Made by a program: the position numbers and the translations under genes. A stretch of DNA of 64,000 nt. It comes from Streptomyces xantholiticus. GTDB lineage: Bacteria > Actinomycetota > Actinomycetes > Streptomycetales > Streptomycetaceae. Positions 8,325 to 17,067 of this stretch are shown piece by piece (the stretch's first letter is position 1; each line of letters starts with the position of its first letter). The notes under the pieces are model-generated. The model was not told the origin of the DNA and made no database searches. It was given only the letters and a program-made list of their open reading frames with translations. The DNA is taken from positions 1 through 64,000 of the forward strand of contig NZ_BMWB01000008.1 in assembly GCF_014651015.1 (NCBI RefSeq), in the 5' to 3' direction.

Positions 8325-9572
8325 TCAGAGCGGCAGGCGCGCGTCCAGGACGGCCGCCGCCGTGAAGAGTTCGACGCCCACCGCGATCGCCGACTCGTCG
8401 ACGTCGAAGTCGCCCCGGTGCAGGTCGCGGCGGACCGTGTCGCCCGGCACGCGCACGCCCAGGCGGGCCATCGCGCCCGGGACGTGCTCCAGGTACCAGG
8501 AGAAGTCCTCGCCGCCGAGGCTCTGTTCGGTGTCCTCGATCGCATACGATCCGCGCCGCGCCGTCTGCGCGTCGCGCAGCAGGTCGGTGACGACGGGGTC
8601 GTTGACGACCGGCGGGACCCCGCGGACGTAGTTGATCTGGGACTTGGCCCGGTGCAGCGTCGCGATCTCGTCGATGGCCGCGTGCACCAGGTCGGGCGCC
8701 TCGCGCCACCCCGGCAGGTCGAGGCAGCGGACGGTGCCGGAGAGTTCGGCGTGCTGCGGGATGACGTTGCAGGTGTGCCCGGCTTCGATGCGACCCCAGG
8801 TCACGGCGAGGCCGGACCGCGCGTCGACGCGGCGCGCGAGGAGGGCCGGCACCTCGGTGACGATCTTGGCCGCCGCGGTGACCAGGTCGGTGGTCAGGTG
8901 CGGGCGGGCCGTGTGGCCGCCGGGGCCGTCGAGGGCGACTTCGAGGCGGTCGCAGGCGGAGGTGATGGGTCCGGGCCGCAGCCCGATGATGCCCGCGTCG
9001 ACCTTGGGGTCGCAGTGGACGCCGATGATCTTGTTGACACCCTCGAGCACGCCGGACTCGATCGCGTCGGCCGCACCGCCTGGCAGCACCTCTTCCGCGG
9101 GCTGGAAGATCAGCCGGACGGGCTGCGGCAGGGCCCCCTTCCGGTCGAGCTCGGCGAGCACGAGCCCGGCGCCGAGTGCGACGGTGGTGTGCACGTCGTG
9201 GCCGCAGGCGTGGGCGCGGTCGGGCACGGTGGAGCGGTAGGGGACGCCGGTCTTGGTGTCGGGGATGGGCAGGGCGTCGATGTCGGCGCGGATGGCGAAG
9301 AAGGGCCGTACGACGCCAGGAGCCGGCGTACCGATGTCGCAGATCAGGCCGGTGCCCGCAGCGAGGACCCGGGGCTTGAGCCCGGCCTGCTCGAGGCGCG
9401 CCTTGATGACGGCGGTGGTGCGGAACTCCTGGTTGCCGAGCTCGGGGTGCATGTGCAAGTCGCGCCGGAACGCGATCAGTTCGGCACGCAGCGACTCGGA
9501 CAGCGTGCCGGGCAGTGCGATTGCGCCGGGCCGTTCGACTTCTTCTGACTCGCGGGACATCAACTGGTTCAC
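8325..9572 (-). CDS. M20-family amidohydrolase (AmhX/HipO-like)
   Basis: This 415-residue M20D-type metallohydrolase probably removes an acyl or amino-acid group from an amide substrate in the cytoplasm. Visible motifs are RRDLHMHPELG (about 36-46), the metal site ACGHDVHTT (about 122), FQPAEE (about 151, catalytic Glu), GGHTARPH in the dimerisation lid and GGEDFSWYL (about 362). The Cys in HCDPKVDAG is at the usual family position. The GTG at 9572 is chosen because a TACCCT -10 box lies exactly seven bases upstream, as in leaderless transcripts. An ATG four codons later (MSRES) is the alternative. Substrate is not predictable. Confidence 0.88.
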   Translation of the reverse strand: MNQLMSRESEEVERPGAIALPGTLSESLRAELIAFRRDLHMHPELGNQEFRTTAVIKARLEQAGLKPRVLAAGTGLICDIGTPAPGVVRPFFAIRADIDALPIPDTKTGVPYRSTVPDRAHACGHDVHTTVALGAGLVLAELDRKGALPQPVRLIFQPAEEVLPGGAADAIESGVLEGVNKIIGVHCDPKVDAGIIGLRPGPITSACDRLEVALDGPGGHTARPHLTTDLVTAAAKIVTEVPALLARRVDARSGLAVTWGRIEAGHTCNVIPQHAELSGTVRCLDLPGWREAPDLVHAAIDEIATLHRAKSQINYVRGVPPVVNDPVVTDLLRDAQTARRGSYAIEDTEQSLGGEDFSWYLEHVPGAMARLGVRVPGDTVRRDLHRGDFDVDESAIAVGVELFTAAAVLDARLPL

Positions 9573-9579
9573 CCAGTGA

Positions 9580-9585
9580 AGGGTA
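9580..9585 (-). promoter_or_regulatory. -10 box of leaderless M20 gene
   Basis: On the minus strand TACCCT is followed by seven bases and then the GTG start. No Shine-Dalgarno sequence is present, so the mRNA probably begins at the start codon. Confidence 0.45.
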
Positions 9586-9766
9586 TGCCCCTTCTCGCCT
9601 CAACTGCCGTGCGATCAACAAAACATCAGCCTCATAGGGGACAGGATTTTGGTCACACGGCGATTGGTTGCCTTTGATAGTGGGTAAACTCACGCGACTC
9701 GCTATTGAGTCGATCTTCCCCTTTCAGGCGGTGTCCGTCCGCTTACTGCGGCCTCTTCTCGGCTCT

Positions 9767-10801
9767 TCAGGCCGGTGCCGGCAGCCGCTGCACATCACGG
9801 GCCGTGCCCGTGACCCCGGCCAGGAAGCCCTGGGCGCGCGGCGAGGCGCTTTCCTTGAGCCATTCGGGCGCAACGTCGCAGACCGCCACCTTGATGCCCG
9901 TGCCCGCCAGGGCCAGCGGCAGGGTGTGGACGACGGTGGAGGGAAAGCTGAGGACCGTTGCTCCGATCGGGCCGCGCCGGGCGATCAGCTCGAGCGGCAG
10001 CTCCGGGCGGACCACCTCCAGGCCGGTCTCCACGGCGAGCCGGTGCAGTTTGTCCGCATTCTCCCTGCGGTGCGCGAAGTAGCGGGTGGCGCCATGGGTG
10101 CGGGCGAGTGCGGAGACCGCCTCCAGGTACTGCCCGAGATCGATGACGCCGGTCTCCACGAGGGAGGTGCCGACCAGGTCCGCGCCGCGGGTGATGGTCG
10201 GCGGGCCGAACCGGGAACGGGTCCAGGCGAAGACGTTGCGGGTGACCGTGATCCCCGGCTGCGGTTCGACCGGCATGGAGGTGAAGACCTCGACCGACCG
10301 GTCCTTCGACGGGCTGAGCCGACGCCGCGCCAGGAACGTCACCGGCGCGAGCACCAGCTCGCGGGGCCTGCGGCGGCCCCCGCGCCGGTGCCAGCGCACC
10401 AGCTGTTCGCCACGGGCGACCTGGGCGACGAACTCCATGGTCGCGGTGCCGTCGTCCACGACGGTCACGTCCTTCCTGCCGACCAGGGTCAGCAGGAGCT
10501 GTACGTACCGGGAGAACGGGTCGCCGATGACGATGCGCTCGGCACGGCGCAGTACCGGGGCGAGCCGGCGCAGCGTGCGCAGCGGGGCGCCCGCCCCGCC
10601 GCGCGCCTCCTGCCAGCGGACGGTGAAGCCGGCGTCACGGGCCAGCTCGGCCATCCGGCGCAGCTGGCCGCGGGACATGGGGTCGGTTGGCGACAGCACG
10701 ACCACGATGAGGCTGTCGGGCCCGGGCGCGACCGGCGCGGCGTGGGCCCACTCCAGGACGTTCAGGAGCTGGACCGGACTCTCGACGAAGGCGAGATTCA
10801 C
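9767..10801 (-). CDS. Glycosyltransferase-like protein of the glycopolymer cluster
   Basis: This 344-residue soluble protein has a Rossmann-like N-terminus (MNLAFVESPVQLLNVLEWA), which is typical of polysialyltransferase/LPS-sialyltransferase-type (GT52/POLYST-like) proteins. The middle holds a VVDDGTATMEFV motif and the C-terminal half a second Rossmann-like segment (ATRYFAHRRENADKLHRLA ... TVLSFPSTVVHTLPLAL). The GTG start at 10801 has GAGGTGA upstream. It is the last gene of the neuB operon, behind a hairpin. It probably transfers a nonulosonic acid such as Kdn, or an attached sugar, in cell-wall polymer assembly. Assignment rests on motifs and neighbours. Confidence 0.7.
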   Translation of the reverse strand: MNLAFVESPVQLLNVLEWAHAAPVAPGPDSLIVVVLSPTDPMSRGQLRRMAELARDAGFTVRWQEARGGAGAPLRTLRRLAPVLRRAERIVIGDPFSRYVQLLLTLVGRKDVTVVDDGTATMEFVAQVARGEQLVRWHRRGGRRRPRELVLAPVTFLARRRLSPSKDRSVEVFTSMPVEPQPGITVTRNVFAWTRSRFGPPTITRGADLVGTSLVETGVIDLGQYLEAVSALARTHGATRYFAHRRENADKLHRLAVETGLEVVRPELPLELIARRGPIGATVLSFPSTVVHTLPLALAGTGIKVAVCDVAPEWLKESASPRAQGFLAGVTGTARDVQRLPAPA

Positions 10802-10895
10802 TGGTTGTCACCTCGTGATGCCGGGCCGGCCTGCGGCCGGGTCCGTGGCTGACCGCCCCGGAGGGCGTTGGTTGCTTGCGGTCCGCGTGGCCGCG

Positions 10896-10920
10896 GGGTC
10901 CGGGGGCCTGCCCCGGACCC
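10896..10920 (-). terminator. Hairpin between neuB and the downstream transferase
   Basis: A 10-bp stem, GGGTCCGGGG with CCCCGGACCC, and a 5-base loop lie 35 bases past the neuB stop. It could attenuate readthrough into the gene at 9767. Confidence 0.55.
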
Positions 10921-10954
10921 GGTGACACCCGCGCGAAGCGCGTCCGCGCGGTCG

Positions 10955-11878
10955 TCAGACCGCGGCCGGCTCACGGTCGCCCGCCTCGGCCACGACACCC
11001 GCGACGCGGCGCAGCTTCTTCATGGGGGCGAGTTCGGAGTCGTAGACCTTCTTGACACCGTCGCCGAGCGCCTCCTCGATGGTGCGGATGTCGCGCACGA
11101 GGCGGGTGAGGCCCTGCGGCTCGACGGAGGCGGCCTGGTCGGAGCCCCACATGGCACGGTCGAGCGTGATGTGGCGCTCGACGAACGCGGCGCCGAGGGC
11201 GACGGCGGCAAGGGTGGTCTGCAGACCGGTCTCGTGGCCCGAGTAGCCGATCGGGACGTTCGGGTACTCGCCCATCAGGGTGTTGATGACCCGCAGGTTG
11301 AGCTCCTCGGCCTTGGCCGGGTAGGTCGAGGTGGCGTGGCAGAGCAGGATGTTGTCGCTGCCGAGGACCTCGACGGCGTGGCGGATCTGCTTCGGGGTGG
11401 ACATGCCGGTGGAGAGGATGACCGTCCTGCCGGTGGCGCGCAGTGCGCGCAGCAGCTCGTCGTCGGTGAGCGACGCGGAGGCGACCTTGTGGGCGGGGAG
11501 GTCGAACTTCTCCAGGAAGGCGACGGCCTCGGTGTCCCACGGGGACGCGAACCAGTCGATGCCGCGCTTCTTGCAGTGCTCGTCGATCTGGCGGTACTCG
11601 TCCTCGCCGAACTCGACGCGGTGACGGTAGTCGATGTACGTCATCCGGCCCCAGGGGGTGTCGCGCTCGATGTCCCACTGGTCGCGCGGGGTGCAGATCT
11701 CCGGGGTGCGCTTCTGGAACTTGACCGCGTCGCAGCCGGCTTCGGCGGCGGCGTCGATCAGGGCGAAGGCGTTGTCCAGGTCGCCGTTGTGGTTGATGCC
11801 GATCTCACCCGTGATGTAGACGGGGTTGCCGGGGCCGGCGGTCTTGGTGCCGAGGGAGCGCAGACGGGACGTGCTCAT
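10955..11878 (-). CDS. NeuB-type nonulosonic acid (Kdn/sialic acid) synthase
   Basis: NeuB enzymes condense phosphoenolpyruvate with a hexose (ManNAc, mannose or a phosphate ester) to make a nine-carbon acid. The TIM-barrel motifs are clear: EIGINHNGDLDNAFALID (about 25-42), DAVKFQKRTPE, YSGHETGLQTTLA and the ERHITLDRAMWGSDQAAS segment near 230. At 307 residues it is shorter than typical NeuB (about 345). It ends without the C-terminal antifreeze-like SAF domain that often closes the active site. It lies 12 bases from the upstream nucleotidyltransferase-phosphatase gene and has an AAGGA site. The linked phosphatase domain favours a Kdn-9-phosphate route. From memory, a related S. coelicolor locus makes a Kdn teichulosonic acid (not checked). 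Confidence 0.88.
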   Translation of the reverse strand: MSTSRLRSLGTKTAGPGNPVYITGEIGINHNGDLDNAFALIDAAAEAGCDAVKFQKRTPEICTPRDQWDIERDTPWGRMTYIDYRHRVEFGEDEYRQIDEHCKKRGIDWFASPWDTEAVAFLEKFDLPAHKVASASLTDDELLRALRATGRTVILSTGMSTPKQIRHAVEVLGSDNILLCHATSTYPAKAEELNLRVINTLMGEYPNVPIGYSGHETGLQTTLAAVALGAAFVERHITLDRAMWGSDQAASVEPQGLTRLVRDIRTIEEALGDGVKKVYDSELAPMKKLRRVAGVVAEAGDREPAAV

Positions 11879-11890
11879 GGGGGTGGTTCC

Positions 11891-13174
11891 TTACTTCTTG
11901 GGGGACATGGGGGTGGATTCAGGGGTGTTGAGCGTCGGGCCGAGGAGCCAGGCGGCGATCTCGCGGATCGCCCCCTCGCCGCCGGGCGTGGCAGTGACGG
12001 CACGGGCGGCGGCGCGTACGGAGTCGTGCGCACTGGCGACGGCCACGGGCCAGCCGACGAAGTCGAAGCACCGAAGGTCGTTGACGTCGTTGCCGACGTA
12101 GAGCACCCGCTCGGGTGCCAGGCCCCGCTCCTCGCACCACTGCTTGAGTGCGAGGTCCTTGCGGTCGATGCCGTGCAGGACGGGGATCCGGAGTTTGCGG
12201 GCACGGGCGGCGACGACCGGGTTCTGCTCGGTGGACAGGATCAGCAGTTCCAGGCCGGCCTTGCGCAGATGGGAGACGCCGAGGCCGTCGCCGCGGTGGA
12301 CGGAGACGATCTCGCGCCCGTCGGCGTCGATGAACACGCGGTCGTCGGTCTGTGTGCCGTCGAAGTCGAGGACGACGGCGTCCACGTCGGCGCGTCCGGG
12401 CACCGCGGCGGTGTCCAGCAGCGGCGCGAGCGCGCGGGCGCGGGCCAGGTCGTGCGGGTCGTCGACCTCGAGGACCCGCGCCGGGTCGGTGCGCACCAGC
12501 GCGGTGCGGCCGAAGAAGCGGTGCCCGGCTTCGCGGAATCCGGGCGCTGACATGGCGTACGCGGCGCCGGTCTCCAGGAAGTCCTGCGGGCGGTCCTGGC
12601 GGCGGGGCCGGAACGACGAGTCGTGGTTGACGCCGTAGCCGGTCCCGGTGGCGGTTTGCGTGGCGGTGTCGACGAGCACGGCGGCACCGCCGCCGGCCCG
12701 TTCCGCGCTCTTCTCCGCGGCGTCGGCCGCCTCGTCGGTCTCGCGCCACACGAAGCCGTGGAAGGGCGCCACGGTCACTGCGCTGTCGGCGCCGTCCAGG
12801 ACGACGGCGCGGGCGACGCCCTCGATGTCCTCCCTGGCGATGAAGGGGCTGGTGCACTGTACGAGCAGCACCACGTCGACGGGCGCGCCGTGCACGGCCT
12901 CGTGGGCGTCCATGGCGTGCAGTACGGCCGACTCGCTGGTGGCGGTGTCCCCCGCGATGGCCGCGGGCCGCAGCACGACCTCGGCGCCTGCGCCGCGGGC
13001 GACGGCCGCGATCTGCGGGTCGTCGGTGGAGACCGCGACATGGGTGACGAGCGGGGCGTCGAGGCAGGCGCGGACGGCCCGCGCGACGAGCGGTACGCCG
13101 CCCACCGCGGCCAGGTTCTTGGCCGGGACGCCCTTGGATCCACCGCGGGCGGGGATCACGGCGAGAACGGTCAT
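11891..13174 (-). CDS. CMP-nonulosonate cytidylyltransferase fused to HAD phosphatase
   Basis: This is a 427-residue two-domain enzyme. Residues 1 to about 250 are a NeuA/KdsB-type cytidylyltransferase with IPARGGSKGVPAKN (7-20) and VQCTSPF. Residues from about 262 are a KdsC-type HAD phosphatase with the nucleophile motif DFDGTQTDD near 270, an LSTEQNPVV motif-II region, and the KDLALKQWC and VGNDVND motifs. The fusion can dephosphorylate a nonulosonate phosphate made by NeuB and activate the product with CTP. I choose the ATG at 13174 (GGAG site 7 bases upstream, family-like first residues). A GTG at 13249 overlapping the previous stop (GTGA) would add 25 hydrophilic residues. Confidence 0.88.
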   Translation of the reverse strand: MTVLAVIPARGGSKGVPAKNLAAVGGVPLVARAVRACLDAPLVTHVAVSTDDPQIAAVARGAGAEVVLRPAAIAGDTATSESAVLHAMDAHEAVHGAPVDVVLLVQCTSPFIAREDIEGVARAVVLDGADSAVTVAPFHGFVWRETDEAADAAEKSAERAGGGAAVLVDTATQTATGTGYGVNHDSSFRPRRQDRPQDFLETGAAYAMSAPGFREAGHRFFGRTALVRTDPARVLEVDDPHDLARARALAPLLDTAAVPGRADVDAVVLDFDGTQTDDRVFIDADGREIVSVHRGDGLGVSHLRKAGLELLILSTEQNPVVAARARKLRIPVLHGIDRKDLALKQWCEERGLAPERVLYVGNDVNDLRCFDFVGWPVAVASAHDSVRAAARAVTATPGGEGAIREIAAWLLGPTLNTPESTPMSPKK

Positions 13175-13245
13175 CGGTGGCTCCAGACGTTCTTGACGCT
13201 CTTGGCTCTTCTGGCGGGGCTCTTCTGAAACGTGGATGTCGGGGG

Positions 13246-14562
13246 TCACAGCTCGCCCATCCGCCGGATCACGGGCGCGACGCGCTGCACGCCGTGGCGG
13301 TACGCGCCGCGCGCCACCTCGCGTACGGCGTCGCGCACCACCCGGCGTACGCCCGTGACCTCGGCCTTCGGGGCGGCGCCGGCCAGCGGAGTGCCGTCAG
13401 GGGCGAGGTGGTGGCGGGCGAGGAGGGCCGGCAGGTAGCCGGGCGCGGTGGTCGGCGTGTAGTACGGCGCCGGTGCGGGCAGCGCGGGGACGAGCAGCAG
13501 CTCGGCGACCCGCTTGCGTGCCTCGTCGAAGGCGCTGTCGTACGAGCCGTCCGCCGCGACGCCCTGGCGCGAGAGCCAGCCGGCGTCGGGGGTGGGACGG
13601 TGGCCGCCGTCGAGCTGGTCCCAGGAGGCGAGCAGACCGGAGCCGAGGAAGTGGTGGTTGCCGAGGGCCTCGCGCACCCCGAGGTCGGTGAGCACGGCGG
13701 TGGGAATGCGGCGGTGCAGCGCTTCGAGCGCCGCCGTGGACGACACGGTGACCAGCAGATCCGTGCGGTCCAGTACCTCGCCCATGTGCCCGTACACCAG
13801 GCGGAAGTTTGGTGGCAGACCGCCGGGCAGCCTGTCCGCGAGCTTCTGGTACGGGAGTTCTTCGAGGTGGGTGGTGTGCTCGCCCGGCTTGGAGCGGAGC
13901 TTCAGCAGCACCTCGCGGTCGGGGTGGCGCCGGGCGTGCTCCACGAGCCTGCGCAGCAGGTACGTACGGTCGGCCCGGGACTCCGGCACGGACGGCTGGA
14001 CGGCGAAGACGACGGTGTCGCGGCCGTCCTCGGCCTGGTACGGCGCGCCGCCGAGGAAGGGCAGCGCCGCCTCGGTGACGGCACAGGCGTCGGCGCCCAC
14101 TCCCTCGTACACGGCGCGGAACCGCTCCGCATCGTGGCGGGAGTTGGCGAGGACGACATCGGCGCCGTGGCGCAGCAGCAGCCCGTCGGACAGCTTCTCG
14201 TAGACGACACCGACGTAGCCGGTGACGACGACGGGCCGGCGTTCGAGACCGAGTGCGGCGAGCCCGTGCAGCATGGCCTGGACTCCACCGCCCACGAGGG
14301 CGAGCACGACGACGTCGTACGTCTCGTCCTTCATCGCCCGCAGGAACTCGTTCCCCGTCACCTCGCGCAGATCGTCGGCGCGGACACCCACTTCCGCGAG
14401 CTGGCGGGCCGTGGGTGTGGCCCGGCCGCGCAGCAGAAAACCGCTCAGCGCGACGGAGGTGCTCGGTGCAATGCGGCGCGCGGTGAGCGCGCCCCATTTC
14501 CACCGGGTGTCGGAGTCGGCGAGTACGGCGACCCGTACAGCCTCGCTGGTACTTGTTGGCAC
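13246..14562 (-). CDS. Putative glycosyltransferase (DUF6716-like)
   Basis: This 438-residue protein has the layout of a GT-B glycosyltransferase. An N-terminal Rossmann domain opens with VAVLADSDTRWKWGAL and contains VVVLALVGGG and VVTGYVGVVYEK. The C-terminal half has TVVFAVQPSVPESR and the VTVSSTAALEAL donor-site-like segment, followed by a positively charged tail. I believe it matches the actinobacterial family DUF6716, from memory. A -10 box (TAACGT) lies seven bases before the GTG at 14562, so a leaderless start is preferred over the upstream TTG at 14601. It heads the minus-strand half of the divergent cluster and is followed by a possible GTGA overlap. Confidence 0.75.
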   Translation of the reverse strand: MPTSTSEAVRVAVLADSDTRWKWGALTARRIAPSTSVALSGFLLRGRATPTARQLAEVGVRADDLREVTGNEFLRAMKDETYDVVVLALVGGGVQAMLHGLAALGLERRPVVVTGYVGVVYEKLSDGLLLRHGADVVLANSRHDAERFRAVYEGVGADACAVTEAALPFLGGAPYQAEDGRDTVVFAVQPSVPESRADRTYLLRRLVEHARRHPDREVLLKLRSKPGEHTTHLEELPYQKLADRLPGGLPPNFRLVYGHMGEVLDRTDLLVTVSSTAALEALHRRIPTAVLTDLGVREALGNHHFLGSGLLASWDQLDGGHRPTPDAGWLSRQGVAADGSYDSAFDEARKRVAELLLVPALPAPAPYYTPTTAPGYLPALLARHHLAPDGTPLAGAAPKAEVTGVRRVVRDAVREVARGAYRHGVQRVAPVIRRMGEL

Positions 14563-14569
14563 GTCGAGG

Positions 14570-14575
14570 ACGTTA
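14570..14575 (-). promoter_or_regulatory. -10 box, leaderless promoter of the minus-strand glycopolymer operon
   Basis: TAACGT on the minus strand, seven bases before the GTG at 14562. No ribosome site is visible. Confidence 0.5.
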
Positions 14576-14736
14576 GAAAGCCATTTGGTTTCACGGCCCA
14601 ACTCGACTGCAACAAAGGGTTAACAGAGCGTCTACGGACGGCGAAGCAGGCCGGGAAACGGATGGGTTAACAAGCTGGCCGCCTGGCGTTCACCTGACAT
14701 CCTTGTGTGCGTCGATGCGAATGACGCGTGGCCGCC

Positions 14737-14742
14737 TAACCT
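14737..14742 (+). promoter_or_regulatory. -10 box, leaderless promoter of the plus-strand glycosyltransferase operon
   Basis: TAACCT followed by seven bases and the GTG at 14750. It mirrors the TAACGT box of the divergent gene, so the two half-operons share one roughly 190-bp promoter region. Confidence 0.5.
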
Positions 14743-14749
14743 CACGCAG

Positions 14750-15733
14750 GTGGTTAAGCTCTCCGTCATCGTGCCGTTCTACAACGTGCAGACATATGCC
14801 CCCGACACACTGCGAAGCCTCATGGCGAATGCCCGCGCCGACTTCGAGTTCGTGCTCGTCGACGATTGTTCGACGGACGGGACTCCGGAGATCCTGCAGC
14901 GTGCGGAGCGTGAGCTTCCCGGCGCGGTCCTGGTCAGACACGAGCGGAACGGTGGTCTGGCCACCGCCCGCAACACCGGCCTGGACGCCGCGAACGGGGA
15001 GTACCTGACCTTCCTCGACGGCGACGACTGGCTGGCGCCCGGCCACTTCGAGCACCTGCTGGCCGCCATGGAGGACCTCGGGTGCGACTTCGTCCGTACC
15101 GACCACGTGCAGTGCACCGGCCGGTCCCGCTCGGTCCACCGGGTGCCGGTCGGCCGGCGCGGCGAGGTCCTGCGACCGCGTGACGTGATCCTGCCCTCCG
15201 ACCGCTCGACGGCGGTCGACTACCCGTACGCCTGGGCCGGGATGTACCACCGGCGCCTCGTGGACCGCGGACTGCTGCACTTCACGCACGGCCTGCGCAC
15301 CGCGGAGGACCGGCCGTGGATCTGGCGGCTGCACCGTGAGGCGGACTCGTTCGCCGTGATCAGCCACCTGGGAATTTTCTACCGCCGAGGTATCGCGTCG
15401 TCGCTCACCCAGATCGGCGACATCAGACAGCTCGATTTCATCAAGGCATTCGACCAGGTGATCGAGGAAACTGCGAATGACCCCGAATCGGACCGTCTGT
15501 TGCCGAAGGCCGTTCGCACCTACTGCGCCGTCATTTCCCACCATCTGGGATCCGCCGAAAGGTACGAACCTGCTGTGGCACGGAAATTGCGGACGATGAG
15601 CGCGGCCGCACTGAAGCGTATGCCGCAGGACGTGCTGAAGGAGGCGCTCGACTCCATGGACGCCGAACGCGCCTCGCGGCTGCGCAGGGCGCGCAGGCGC
15701 CCCGCTCCTCTCTCCGTGGAGGCGGCAGCCTGA
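14750..15733 (+). CDS. Family 2 glycosyltransferase
   Basis: This 327-residue GT-A enzyme opens with VKLSVIVPFYNVQTYA. It has the nucleotide-sugar motif VDDCSTDGT near residue 37, RNTGLDAANGEYLTFLDGDDW with the metal-binding DGDD near 90, and the downstream AEDRPWIWRL motif that provides the acceptor or base region. The C-terminus is basic. The GTG at 14750 is taken as a leaderless start; a GTG at 14705 would add 15 residues of no family character. Its TGA overlaps the ATG of the next gene by one base, so the two are co-translated. It likely adds a hexose to the glycopolymer. Confidence 0.85.
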   Translation: MVKLSVIVPFYNVQTYAPDTLRSLMANARADFEFVLVDDCSTDGTPEILQRAERELPGAVLVRHERNGGLATARNTGLDAANGEYLTFLDGDDWLAPGHFEHLLAAMEDLGCDFVRTDHVQCTGRSRSVHRVPVGRRGEVLRPRDVILPSDRSTAVDYPYAWAGMYHRRLVDRGLLHFTHGLRTAEDRPWIWRLHREADSFAVISHLGIFYRRGIASSLTQIGDIRQLDFIKAFDQVIEETANDPESDRLLPKAVRTYCAVISHHLGSAERYEPAVARKLRTMSAAALKRMPQDVLKEALDSMDAERASRLRRARRRPAPLSVEAAA

Positions 15734-17067
15734 TGGCCACGACGCAGATCTTCTTCGCCTCCTCGCTCTTCGGCGCCGCCACACTGGCGGCCGCGATCGA
15801 CAGCGGCGCCTTCGCCGACGCCGACCGCCGGCTGCTGCTGGTCTCCAACAACGCGGCGAACCCGGAGACCACCCCCGCCCTCGACGAGATGGAGGGCTTC
15901 GAGCGGCTGCGCGACCGCTTCGACGGGCTGCTGTCCTGGAACGAGACCATCTCCCCCTTCCATCCCGGCGGTTGGGCTCCACGCGGCGACGACGTGCCGC
16001 TGTGGGAGCGGTATCTGCGCCGGCTGTGGGACCTGGGCGAGGACCGGATCGAGCTGGCGGTCGAGTCCATCCAGGTCAACCCGGCGCTGGCGATCGCCCA
16101 GCTCTTCCCGGACGCGGCGCTCGACGTGTACGCGGACGGGCTGATGAGCTACGGCCCCACCCGCAACAAGATCGACCCGCTCGTCGGCGAACGGGTGCGG
16201 CGACTGCTGCACCTGGACCTGGTGCCCGGTCTGAGGCCACTGCTGCTGGCGGAGTTCGGGGTGCAGCCGCAGCTGGTGCCGACGGAGGCCTTCGTCAAGG
16301 TCGTCGGCGAACTCTCCGACGCGGTGCCGGACGCCTGCGCGGGCGTGCCGGAGGGGCCTGCGCTGCTGCTGGGCCAGTATCTGGCGGCGCTGGACATCCT
16401 CTCACCGGCGGAGGAGGAGGAACTCCACGTCCGCATGCTGGCGGGCGCGGCCGCCCTCGGGCACCGCCGGATCGTCTTCAAGCCGCACCCCACGGCTCCG
16501 GCCGCGTGGACGCGGACGCTGGAGCGCCGGGCCGAGTCCCTCGGGGTCGAACTCACCGTGCTGGCACGGCCGCTGCTCGCGGAGGTGCTGTTCAAGCAGA
16601 TGCGTCCGGCGCTGGTGGTGGGGTGCTTCTCCACGGCGCTGTTCACCGCGGGCACCTTCTACGGCGTCCCGGTCGCCCGGATAGGCACGGTGCCGCTGCT
16701 GGACCGGCTCACGCCGTACCAGAACAGCAACCGCGTACCGCTGACCATCGCCGACGCGCTGCTGCCCGACCTGGCGGCGGGCGAGGCGAGCACTCCGGCC
16801 GAGGCCGGCGAGGAACTCGCCGGCCTGCTCTCCGCGGTGGGCTTCGCGATGCAGTCGCAACTGCGGCCGGATCTGCGGCCGGCCGCCGAACGCTTCCTCA
16901 GGACCAGCCTGGACGAACGCACCGCGCGCTACTTCAAGCGACGCCGTCTCACGGTCCTCGGTCTGCCGGGCGGCGTCCCGGTGCCACGGGGGCAGGTGGC
17001 CCGCCGGGTGGTGCGGCGGGGGCGGCGACTCAAGCGGGTCCTCAAGCGGGTCGCGGCACTGGGCTGA
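15733..17067 (+). CDS. Polysialyltransferase-like protein (POLYST family)
   Basis: This 444-residue protein begins MATTQIFFASSLFGAATLAAAID. A Rossmann-like half carries LLLVSNNAANPETTP. The C-terminal half has the HP motif in FKPHPTAPAAW (about residue 253) and GCFSTALFTAGTFYGV (about 296-311), with the serine expected to bind CMP-sugar phosphates. These are hallmarks of alpha-2,8-polysialyltransferase-like enzymes. Together with NeuB and the CMP synthetase it should polymerise or attach the nonulosonic acid. The tail is Arg/Lys-rich and may bind membrane. It is translationally coupled to the GT2 gene (TGATG). Part of its 3' end is repeated just downstream. Confidence 0.8.
   Translation: MATTQIFFASSLFGAATLAAAIDSGAFADADRRLLLVSNNAANPETTPALDEMEGFERLRDRFDGLLSWNETISPFHPGGWAPRGDDVPLWERYLRRLWDLGEDRIELAVESIQVNPALAIAQLFPDAALDVYADGLMSYGPTRNKIDPLVGERVRRLLHLDLVPGLRPLLLAEFGVQPQLVPTEAFVKVVGELSDAVPDACAGVPEGPALLLGQYLAALDILSPAEEEELHVRMLAGAAALGHRRIVFKPHPTAPAAWTRTLERRAESLGVELTVLARPLLAEVLFKQMRPALVVGCFSTALFTAGTFYGVPVARIGTVPLLDRLTPYQNSNRVPLTIADALLPDLAAGEASTPAEAGEELAGLLSAVGFAMQSQLRPDLRPAAERFLRTSLDERTARYFKRRRLTVLGLPGGVPVPRGQVARRVVRRGRRLKRVLKRVAALG

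Noticed and set aside
7508..8365. Long open frames in several frames of the GC-rich gap
   Set aside because: All frames are open and Pro/Arg/Gly-biased with no motif or ribosome site, so they reflect composition.
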